DNA from: Hyphomicrobiaceae bacterium
GTDB lineage: Bacteria > Pseudomonadota > Alphaproteobacteria > Rhizobiales > Devosiaceae
Assembly: GCA_020638065.1 (NCBI GenBank)
Contig: JACKJG010000011.1
Location: forward strand, 81,829-145,828
Direction of reading: 5' to 3'
Length of the DNA: 64,000 nt
Shown piece by piece: positions 36,374 through 43,313 of the stretch. The stretch's first letter is position 1, and each line of letters starts with the position of its first letter. The position numbers and the translations under genes are program-made. Below the pieces are notes generated by a model. It was given only the letters and a program-made list of their open reading frames with translations, did no database searches and was not told where the DNA came from.

Positions 36374-36789
36374 TCGCCCTGGGGTGACCAGCTCCGGGGT
36401 GCTGTTTCGAAGCCTTCGAACTGAAATCCCGGAGCGACTGTGCACCCCACCAATGTCCAGTCCCCGAGGCTCTCAGCGCTTTGCCAGTGGCCGGCCGGCA
36501 CGACGATCTGAGGTTGTTCTCCCTTCAGAACGCCCGCACCGAGTGTAAGGGTCTCCAACCTCGTACCATCCGAAATCGACAGGGCGAGAGGTGAACCCGT
36601 ATAAAAATGCCAGACCTCCGCAGCGTCGACCCGATGCCAATGGGACCGTTCGCCTTTCTGCAACAGATAGTAGATTGCGGTCGAATGCGCGCGTCCGCCG
36701 GACCGCAAGTCCTCGAAGGTCTGCCGATACCGACCGCCTTCCGGGTGAGGTCTTAGCCCCAGCGCGTCGATGATGTCTTGCACCTTCAT
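36370..36789 (-). CDS. Cupin family protein (DUF985)
   Basis: 139 residues. Opens VQDIIDALGLRPHPEGGRYRQTF, then STAIYYLLQKGERSHWHRVDAAEVWHFYTG and ends in GFQFEGFETAP, the signature series of the cupin_5/DUF985 group; the His pair in SHWHRVDAAEVWHF lines the barrel. Yeast and plant relatives are uncharacterised and crystal structures show a metal or sugar-nucleotide-like pocket; the activity here is unknown. Its start overlaps the ABC-F stop by 4 nt (ATGA), so the two are probably co-translated. Confidence 0.88.
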   Translation of the reverse strand: MKVQDIIDALGLRPHPEGGRYRQTFEDLRSGGRAHSTAIYYLLQKGERSHWHRVDAAEVWHFYTGSPLALSISDGTRLETLTLGAGVLKGEQPQIVVPAGHWQSAESLGDWTLVGCTVAPGFQFEGFETAPRSWSPQGD

Positions 36790-38678
36790 GTCTGCGCCAA
36801 TTCCGCTTCTTCCAGTGCACCGCTTTTTTCAAGCCACAATTCTTCGGTCGCTTCGATCTCGCCCTCGAGCCGCGACTTGTCCTTTCCCAGCGAAATGACC
36901 TCATCGGGATCGCCTGCATAAAGGTCCGGATCGCCAAGCCGGCGCTCGATCATGTCGAGCTCATGCTTGAGGCGCTCGATCCGGGCCTCGGCCGCCCGGA
37001 TTTCCTTGCGCAGGGGCGCCAGTTCCGCCCGCTTGGCCGCCGCTTCCTGCCGCTCGCGTTTTCGATCGGTCGAAGCCGTCGGTCCCTTGGGCCGGTCTGA
37101 CCTGTCTCCGCCGCCCGCGCGCGAAATCAGCATCCGCTGATAAGCTTCCATATCGTCGTCCCAGACCTTGATCGTGCCGTCTTCGGCAATCCAGATCTCG
37201 TCGACTGTCGCGTCGATCAAATGCCGGTCATGGCTGATGATCAGCACGGCGCCCTCATATTCATTAAGCGCCTGCACCAGCGCATCGCGGCTATCGATGT
37301 CGAGGTGGTTGGTCGGCTCGTCCAGAACCAGCATGGCCGGGCCGTCGAAGGTAATCAGGCCCATCAGAAGTCGCGCCCGTTCGCCGCCCGAGAGGTTTTC
37401 CGCGGGCGTGTCCATTTTGACGGTCGAAAGCCCCATCTGCGCGACCCGGGCCCGCCGTTGCGCATTGGTTGATTCCCACATCAGTTCGTCGACATGCTCG
37501 ACCGCGCTGAGTTTCGGTTTCAGCATGTCCATCTGGTGCTGGGCGAAATAGGCGACGTTGAAGCCGCGTCCGCGCCGGAATTGGCCGCCCATTGGCTTGA
37601 GCTCTCCGGCAATGAGTTTGGCGAAGGTCGATTTGCCGTTGCCGTTGATTCCGACAAGGGCGATGCGGTCTTCAGGGTCGATCCGCTGATTGATCCGCGA
37701 CAGAACCGGCTTGTCATCATAGCCGACCGCCACGTCCTCGAAATCGAGCATGGGCCGCGCCATCGCCTTTTTCGGGTTCGGAAAGGTGAACGGTTGCACG
37801 TCGGCATCGAAAATGGCCTCCGGTGGCTTCATTTTCGAGATTTTCTTCATGCGCGCCTGGGCCTGCTTGGCCTTCGTGGCCTTGGCGCGGAACCGGTCGA
37901 CAAACGATTGCATATGCGCGATTTCGGTCATGGCCTTGTCGCGGGCCTTGTTCTGCAGCTCCATTTGCATGCGGCGCGTTTCGGCAAAGGTGTCGTAGGC
38001 GCCGCGATAAAAGGTCAGCTTCAGCCGATCGAGATGAGCTATGCTGCTCACGGCCTTGTTCAGCAGGTCCCGGTCGTGCGAAATCAAAAGCACGGTGTGC
38101 GGATAGGTGATCAGATAGCGCTCCAGCCACAGGGCGCCTTCAAGGTCGAGATAGTTGGTCGGCTCGTCGAGTAAGAGCAGGTCCGGCTGCGAAAATAGCA
38201 CGCCCGCCAGTGCCACGCGCATCCGCCAGCCGCCCGAAAGGGTCGAGCAGGGATCGCTCATCCGCGGCGTCGCAAAGCCCAGACCCTTGAGAATGGAGGC
38301 TGCCCGCGCCTCCGCCGAGTGTGCCCCGATATCAGCCAGGCGCGTGTGGATTTCGGCGATCTCATGCGGGTCGGTTTCGCGCTCGGCCCGCTTGAGAAGT
38401 TGTGCCCGCTCCCGGTCTGCGGAAAGCACCATGTCGATGATCGGCGTTTCGCTGGCGGGAGCCTCCTGCGCCACTCCGCCAATGCGCCAGCGCGGATGCA
38501 CGCTGATCGTGCCGTCGTCGGGCAGCATCTCTCCCCGGATCAGCTGGAACAGGGTCGTCTTGCCCGTGCCGTTGCGCCCCACCAAACCGGTTTTGGAGCC
38601 GGCGGGCAGGGTGAGCGAGGCCTTGTCAAAGAGCTTCCGGCCCTCGATCGCATATGTCAGATCGGAGATGGTCAGCAT
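36786..38678 (-). CDS. ABC-F family ATPase (Uup/YheS-like)
   Basis: 630 residues from the ATG at 38678. Two ATP-binding cassettes without membrane segments: Walker A GRNGTGKTTLF and INGNGKSTFAKL, signatures STLSGGW and NLSGGERARL, Walker B LLLDEPTNYLD and LVLDEPTNHLD, with a charged interdomain linker (about 245-300, KARDKAMTEIAHMQSFVDRFRA) and a C-terminal coiled-coil of about 90 residues (EARIERLKHELDMIERRL). ABC-F proteins act on ribosomes (E-site or peptidyl-transferase centre), as with Uup and YheS. Nothing indicates an antibiotic-resistance type. Confidence 0.93.
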   Translation of the reverse strand: MLTISDLTYAIEGRKLFDKASLTLPAGSKTGLVGRNGTGKTTLFQLIRGEMLPDDGTISVHPRWRIGGVAQEAPASETPIIDMVLSADRERAQLLKRAERETDPHEIAEIHTRLADIGAHSAEARAASILKGLGFATPRMSDPCSTLSGGWRMRVALAGVLFSQPDLLLLDEPTNYLDLEGALWLERYLITYPHTVLLISHDRDLLNKAVSSIAHLDRLKLTFYRGAYDTFAETRRMQMELQNKARDKAMTEIAHMQSFVDRFRAKATKAKQAQARMKKISKMKPPEAIFDADVQPFTFPNPKKAMARPMLDFEDVAVGYDDKPVLSRINQRIDPEDRIALVGINGNGKSTFAKLIAGELKPMGGQFRRGRGFNVAYFAQHQMDMLKPKLSAVEHVDELMWESTNAQRRARVAQMGLSTVKMDTPAENLSGGERARLLMGLITFDGPAMLVLDEPTNHLDIDSRDALVQALNEYEGAVLIISHDRHLIDATVDEIWIAEDGTIKVWDDDMEAYQRMLISRAGGGDRSDRPKGPTASTDRKRERQEAAAKRAELAPLRKEIRAAEARIERLKHELDMIERRLGDPDLYAGDPDEVISLGKDKSRLEGEIEATEELWLEKSGALEEAELAQT

Positions 38679-38833
38679 GGTAGAACCCGAGAAAACGAAC
38701 GGGTGCCTGATAGCGGCAATTGCGCATGGCTGGCAATGCCGGCCTTCCCGGCGCCGGCGGAGAATTTCTCCCCCTTGCCGGGTGTGGGCCGCTGCGCTAA
38801 AGGGGCGCCAATTCGTTCCCAAAGGAGATTTCC

Positions 38834-39256
38834 ATGGCTCTCGAGCGCACCTTTTCCATCATCAAGCCCGATGCCACCAAGCGCAACATCACCGGCAAGA
38901 TCATCGCCAAGTTCGAGGATGCCGGCCTGCGCGTCGTCGCTTCAAAGCGCATCCACATGACCCGCGAGCAGGCCGAAGGTTTCTATGCGGTCCACAAGGA
39001 ACGCCCCTTCTTCGGCGAGCTGGTCGATTTCATGATTTCCGAGCCGGTCGTCGTTCAGGTTCTCGAAGGTGAAAACGCCATCGCCAAAAACCGCGAAGTC
39101 ATGGGCGCCACCAATCCTGACAATGCGGCGGAAGGCACCATCCGAAAGGAATTCGCGCTCTCGGTCGGCGAAAACTCTGTGCATGGTTCCGACGCGCCGG
39201 AAACTGCGGCAGAGGAAATCAAGTTCTTCTTCACCGACGCCGAAATCGTTGGGTGA
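38834..39256 (+). CDS. ndk: Nucleoside diphosphate kinase
   Basis: 140 residues. N-terminus ALERTFSIIKPDATKRNI, active-site His in SVHGSDAPETAAEEI (about residue 117), MGATNP in front. Balances NTP pools by gamma-phosphate exchange. Strong AAAGGAG ribosome site. Followed 48 nt downstream by a clear terminator, so it is monocistronic. Confidence 0.98.
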   Translation: MALERTFSIIKPDATKRNITGKIIAKFEDAGLRVVASKRIHMTREQAEGFYAVHKERPFFGELVDFMISEPVVVQVLEGENAIAKNREVMGATNPDNAAEGTIRKEFALSVGENSVHGSDAPETAAEEIKFFFTDAEIVG

Positions 39257-39303
39257 TCGACGGACGAGCACCGGTCGGCACGGCTGGGCAAATCGCATTT
39301 TCC

Positions 39304-39332
39304 AAAAGAGCCGCAATCGCGGCTCTTTTTTT
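39304..39332 (+). terminator. Rho-independent terminator after ndk
   Basis: AAAAGAGCCGC (39304-39314) pairs with GCGGCTCTTTT (39319-39329) around a 4-nt loop, continued by further T residues to 39332. A model intrinsic terminator. Confidence 0.92.
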
Positions 39333-39404
39333 GTGTTGCGGGCTCGCGGCAGTATGGAATCCAGGTTTCGTGATCACCATATTCATGAATGTTGGGGGCG
39401 TTCA

Positions 39405-39427
39405 GGAACTCTAAATGAGGAGGTTCC
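39405..39427 (+). promoter_or_regulatory. Hairpin masking the Hsp20 ribosome-binding site
   Basis: GGAACTCT (39405-39412) can pair with the segment GGAGGTTCC-like arm (39419-39427), with a single bulged G at 39422. This buries the Shine-Dalgarno GAGGAGG in a short stem ending 1 nt before the Hsp20 start codon at 39429. Small heat-shock genes of rhizobia are often controlled by such RNA thermometers; the sequence does not match the ROSE UYGCU motif, so it would be a different type. Confidence 0.5.
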
Positions 39428-39428
39428 G

Positions 39429-39911
39429 ATGAGAAACGAAACCAAAACCACCGAAAAGTTGCCAACCCACACGCACAATCCGTTCATGGATCTGCAAAAG
39501 CGTATGGACGATCTTTTTACCGATTTCTCGATCGGTTATTCTTGGCCGGAGATCTTTTCCGGTTCACGCGCTGACGTCGTCCCGAAAATGGACGTTCGCA
39601 ACGTCGAAGACAAGGTGATCGTCACAGCTGAGCTGCCCGGCGTGGTGGAGAAAGATATCGACATCAATGTCGATCACGACATGCTGACGATTTCCGGCGA
39701 AAAACATTCGGAAACGGAATCGAAGGAAGACGAATGGATGCGCTCGGAGCGCTCCTACGGAAGTTTTTCCCGCACAGTCCGGTTGCCGTTCACCATCAAC
39801 CCCGATGAGGTGACGGCCAGGTTCCAGCACGGCGTGCTGACCGTCGAAGTCAAGCACCCGCCTGAAAAACTGCGGACGAGCAAGAAGATCCCGATTGCCG
39901 GGACCCACTAG
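39429..39911 (+). CDS. Hsp20/alpha-crystallin small heat-shock protein
   Basis: 160 residues from the ATG at 39429, with GAGGAGG 5 nt upstream; the open frame continues further upstream but without a ribosome site. The alpha-crystallin domain spans about residues 48-150: PKMDVRNVEDKVIVTAELPGV, DMLTISGEKH, YGSFSRTVRLPF and the FQHGVLTVEVKHP strand. Short C-terminal extension with the IPI motif (KKIPIAGTH) that drives oligomer assembly. An ATP-independent holdase in the cytoplasm. Monocistronic, with its own terminator. Confidence 0.95.
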   Translation: MRNETKTTEKLPTHTHNPFMDLQKRMDDLFTDFSIGYSWPEIFSGSRADVVPKMDVRNVEDKVIVTAELPGVVEKDIDINVDHDMLTISGEKHSETESKEDEWMRSERSYGSFSRTVRLPFTINPDEVTARFQHGVLTVEVKHPPEKLRTSKKIPIAGTH

Positions 39912-39929
39912 GCATAAATGCTGAACGAA

Positions 39930-39957
39930 GAGGGGGCCATCCGGCCCCCTCGGTTTT
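39930..39957 (+). terminator. Rho-independent terminator after Hsp20
   Basis: GAGGGGGCC (39930-39938) and GGCCCCCTC (39943-39951) with a 4-nt loop, followed by GGTTTTTT. Nineteen bases beyond the Hsp20 stop. Confidence 0.9.
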
Positions 39958-39982
39958 TTGGTGAATCAATCTCTTTGGAAAA

Positions 39983-41137
39983 TCAGATAACCTTGCGGAC
40001 TTCCTCAAGAAATCCCGCGACGGCCGCGCGCAGGCCTTCGCCGTTTTCGTTGAGCCCCTTCGATGCCGCCAGAACCTGACCCGCGATCTGATCGGTTTCG
40101 GAAACCGCCTGACTGATCATCTGGATATTGGCGCTGACTTCTGTCGTGCCCCGCGCGGCCTGATCGATGTTGCCGGCGATTTCCTGGGTGGCCGCGCTCT
40201 GCTCTTCAACCGCTGCGGCGATGGTGGTCGAGACCTCATCGACCCGGGCAATCGTTTCTCCGATCCGCGCAATTGCGTCGACCGCGCGATTGCTCGCTTC
40301 CTGAATTTCCGCAATCTGCTTGCCGATTTCCTCGGTCGCGGTGGCCGTCTGGTTGGCCAGCGACTTAACCTCGGAGGCGACGACCGCAAACCCCTTGCCC
40401 GCTTCGCCGGCGCGTGCAGCTTCAATGGAGGTGTTCAGGGCCAGAAGGTTGGTCTGGTCGGCAATATCGGCGATGAGCGCTACGACCTCGCCGATTTTAC
40501 GGGAGGCATCTGCCAACCCTCTGACGTCTTCATTGGCCTGGCGCACTTCCTGAACGGCGGCACCGGTCACCTGGCTGGCGCGGTTGACCTGTTCGGAAAT
40601 CTCGCTGACCGAATTGGTCATTTCCTCTGTGGCCGCCGCAACCGAGGACACGCTCGCCGATGCCTGTTCCGCAGCGGATGACACGGCCATCGATTGCTGC
40701 GTGGTGCTCGAGGAACTCTCACCCATATTGGTGGCCGAGGTCTGCAACCCGCCCGCCGCGTCGGTGACGCTGCTGACGACCTGACCCATTTCTTCCTCAA
40801 ACTTCGAGACAACTCCCGAAAAGGCGCTGACGCGCCCTTCCATGGATTCCATCGCAACATTGATGGTGCGGCTGGCTTCTCCGAAAGCGCCAAGCATGCC
40901 GCGCTCGGAGATTTTGCGGAAATACTTGTTTGCCGCGACATATTCGAGCGAAGCGCGGGTTTCCCGCACATAGGCGTCGCAGCGATCGATCATCCGGTTG
41001 ACCGCATGCAGCAATTCACCGGCATCGCCTTTCTCGCTGATGCCGATTACACGCGCCTCGAAGTCGCCCTGGGAGACAGCGGCACAAACCTTGAGCGCTT
41101 TCTGGATGGCGCTTTTGTTGGCGTTGGAAAACATCAT
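39983..41137 (-). CDS. Soluble methyl-accepting chemotaxis protein
   Basis: 384 residues with no membrane span or signal peptide. Starts SNANKSAIQKALKVCAAVSQGDFEARV, a HAMP-like linker start, then a long coiled-coil; the kinase-control hairpin tip reads ADIADQTNLLALNTSIEAARAGEAGKGFAVVASEVKSLA (about residues 226-264), fully canonical except Thr for Asn-Ala in LNA. Methylation-type helices (EEMTNSVSEI, ATQEIAGNI) flank it. No pentapeptide tether at the C-terminus. The PAS gene 11 nt upstream likely supplies its sensory input. ATG chosen at 41137 with AAGGAG at 6 nt. Confidence 0.93.
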   Translation of the reverse strand: MMFSNANKSAIQKALKVCAAVSQGDFEARVIGISEKGDAGELLHAVNRMIDRCDAYVRETRASLEYVAANKYFRKISERGMLGAFGEASRTINVAMESMEGRVSAFSGVVSKFEEEMGQVVSSVTDAAGGLQTSATNMGESSSSTTQQSMAVSSAAEQASASVSSVAAATEEMTNSVSEISEQVNRASQVTGAAVQEVRQANEDVRGLADASRKIGEVVALIADIADQTNLLALNTSIEAARAGEAGKGFAVVASEVKSLANQTATATEEIGKQIAEIQEASNRAVDAIARIGETIARVDEVSTTIAAAVEEQSAATQEIAGNIDQAARGTTEVSANIQMISQAVSETDQIAGQVLAASKGLNENGEGLRAAVAGFLEEVRKVI

Positions 41138-41148
41138 GCTTGGCTCCT

Positions 41149-41679
41149 TCAGGCAGCGAGTGTGAGGACGAAGCGGTCGTAGGCCATGCCCTTTTCGGCA
41201 AGAAAGGCCTTGACCTGTTCCAGCGAGGCAGCCAGCCCGTCTTTACGGTTGGCGTTGGCGCGTTCTGTTTTGAGAAGGCTGGCGTAGAGCGGTCTGATAT
41301 GGTTGTCGAGAATTGACCGGTCCGGCACCCGCCGGTTGGAATGGAAGCCAACCACATTTCCATGTGCGTCCCGGCTCGGGGTAACGTGCGCATTGACCCA
41401 ATAATGGTCGCCATTTTTGCAGCGGTTGACCACATAGGCGAAGATCTCGTCGCCGTTCTGGATCGTCTCCCAAAGAAGCGCAAAAATCGCGCGCGGCATG
41501 TCGGGATGCCGGATCATCGCGTGCGGCTGCCCGATGCATTCTTGCTCGGTATACCCGGCAACCCGCAAAAACACGTCGTTGCAATAGGTTATGTGGCCCT
41601 TGAGATTGGTTTTCGAGACGATCAACTCGTCCTCGTCGAAAAACTGCTCAACGCCGCTCAGACTCAGCTCTTTCGCCAT
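41149..41679 (-). CDS. PAS domain sensor protein (Aer-type)
   Basis: 176 residues from the ATG at 41679 (GGAGG, 6-7 nt upstream). One PAS domain (about residues 15-130): DELIVSKTNLKGHITYCNDVFLRVAGYTEQECIGQPHAMIRHPDMPRAIFALLW, then GDEIFAYVVNRCKNGDHYWVNAHVTPSRD, very close in pattern to the FAD-binding PAS of the aerotaxis receptor Aer. A short helical C-terminus (SLEQVKAFLAEKG) follows. No output domain of its own. Overlaps nothing but is 11 nt before the chemoreceptor gene, so the pair probably forms a split energy-taxis receptor. Confidence 0.88.
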   Translation of the reverse strand: MAKELSLSGVEQFFDEDELIVSKTNLKGHITYCNDVFLRVAGYTEQECIGQPHAMIRHPDMPRAIFALLWETIQNGDEIFAYVVNRCKNGDHYWVNAHVTPSRDAHGNVVGFHSNRRVPDRSILDNHIRPLYASLLKTERANANRKDGLAASLEQVKAFLAEKGMAYDRFVLTLAA

Positions 41680-41785
41680 GCTCGCCTCCGTGAGATGAAA
41701 TCGCAAAAAGGCTATGTGGCTTTGGCTAACGGAATGTGGGGGCAGGGATCAGGAAAACGACTTAGGCGCCAGCGGGGCTTGGATC

Positions 41786-43168
41786 TCAAACGATCTCGAT
41801 ATGCCCTTTGATGTCTTCAAAATCGGCGCCCTTGATCTTGAGCAGGTCACCATGTCCGAAATCGAACACATAGCCCCACTTGCTGTCGTGTCCGAGCTGG
41901 TTGAGAACCGCCCGCGCACTCTTTTTGCCAGCCCATAGATCTTCATCGAGAACGATCACGTCGTTCCCGTGGAAATCGACGATCCGGTCGTCACGGTCCC
42001 CATCACCAAAGTGAAAGCGGTCAGCGCCGTTGCCGCCTTCGAGAATGTCTCGCCCTTTGCCGCCCCAGAGATCGTCGGAGCCATTTCCGCCCAGAAGCCG
42101 GTCGTTGCCGCTCCGTCCACGCAGAACATCAGCACCATCGTTACCCCAGAGTTTGTTCGCAGCGCCGTTGCCGCCGAGAAAATCCTTGCCCGAACCGCCC
42201 TTGGCATTTTCAATGAGCGAGCGTTTGTCTCCCTCGAACAACAAAGCGTTGAAGATATTGCCCCGCGAATGGAAACCCTCGCCGAGGTCGGCGAGTTGGT
42301 TCTGCGAGAACGTGCTGTGCCCACCGGGCCGGAGGTCGACCTTCACGCCGCTTGTATAAGCGGAAAGGTCATATGTGTCCTTGCCGCCACCATCCCAGAT
42401 GGTGGCAAAGATGCGGTTTTCACCCGGCGCAATCGCAACCCCGCCATTGACGAGGGTGTTTCCGCTGCCCGGTGTCCATTTGTAGACCGTATTGCCGGAA
42501 TTGGTGCTGTAGTCGGCTCCATACATGTATTGCAGGGCAGCGATATCGAACATCATGTAGGTTTGGGCGCGACCCCAAACCTCGTTGGTGAACGCAGAAC
42601 CATCCGAACCGACATGCGACTTGTAGGTCATGATGGAGAATTCCATCGAATCCAGATCGGCTGGCAGCGCCCCGAACACATTGTTTTCGTGCGGATGCTT
42701 CAGCCCGAGAGCGTGGCCAATTTCGTGCTGGATCGTGTACCAGGCCCAGTTGCCCGCAACCGAATTGTCGTAATAGTCGAAGAACCAGACATCGCCGCCT
42801 GTGTCCTCGGTGTCGGGGTAGAAGCCCCAAGCACCGTGATAGGCCGTGCCGCTATCATTTCCGAGTCGGATTTGCGCGTTGGTCGCGCTGGAAAAATCGA
42901 CCTCGAGATTTGTGAAGCCTTCGACGCTGAAACCATCGTCCGCGGCCGTGCCGGCCTGCTTGTCGAGAGCAAATGCAGCCGTTGCCATGATCGAGGCACC
43001 GACTTGCGAGAAGGTCGAGATGTCGTCTGGATAGGCGTAATCGCCTTCGCTATCGGGGAAGTCGAAAAAGATCTGGTTGTCGCCCCAGCGCACGCCGCTG
43101 AGCAGGGCATCGACATCGATGTTACCCGAGGCAAAAACGCTCTGAATGCTGTGACCAACGCCGCTCAT
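41786..43168 (-). CDS. Serralysin-type RTX metalloprotease
   Basis: 460 residues from the ATG at 43168, with GGAGG 5-6 nt upstream. The zinc motif HEIGHALGLKHPH is at 148-160 and the Met-turn SIMTYKSH at about 182, which defines serralysins. A peptidase M10 C-terminal domain follows and then at least five glycine-rich calcium-binding nonapeptides (GGNGxDxLxGG style, about 325-395). No Sec signal; the last 60 residues (VIVLDEDLWAGKKSARAVLNQLG onwards) form the type I secretion signal region. No secretion ABC genes lie in the window. The N-terminus is unusually short of a propeptide. Confidence 0.92.
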   Translation of the reverse strand: MSGVGHSIQSVFASGNIDVDALLSGVRWGDNQIFFDFPDSEGDYAYPDDISTFSQVGASIMATAAFALDKQAGTAADDGFSVEGFTNLEVDFSSATNAQIRLGNDSGTAYHGAWGFYPDTEDTGGDVWFFDYYDNSVAGNWAWYTIQHEIGHALGLKHPHENNVFGALPADLDSMEFSIMTYKSHVGSDGSAFTNEVWGRAQTYMMFDIAALQYMYGADYSTNSGNTVYKWTPGSGNTLVNGGVAIAPGENRIFATIWDGGGKDTYDLSAYTSGVKVDLRPGGHSTFSQNQLADLGEGFHSRGNIFNALLFEGDKRSLIENAKGGSGKDFLGGNGAANKLWGNDGADVLRGRSGNDRLLGGNGSDDLWGGKGRDILEGGNGADRFHFGDGDRDDRIVDFHGNDVIVLDEDLWAGKKSARAVLNQLGHDSKWGYVFDFGHGDLLKIKGADFEDIKGHIEIV

Positions 43169-43313
43169 TGGATCCTCCGCAGACATTCCGACTAGCCGTG
43201 AGGACCGCCCGGATCAAACGATTGCAGTCGTTAATCTTAACCTGAAACCGTTTGGGGCTGGATGCCGGGCGCGCGCCGCGCTAGGGATCGGTGAAACGCG
43301 AAAAGTCCCGAAA

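Noticed and set aside
39405..39427. Classical ROSE element for Hsp20
   Set aside because: The characteristic UYGCU anti-Shine-Dalgarno sequence is missing, so only a generic thermometer is proposed.
42000..43195. Plus-strand frame of about 400 codons opposite the serralysin gene
   Set aside because: Shadow of the RTX repeats and protease domain on the other strand, without a ribosome site or family features.
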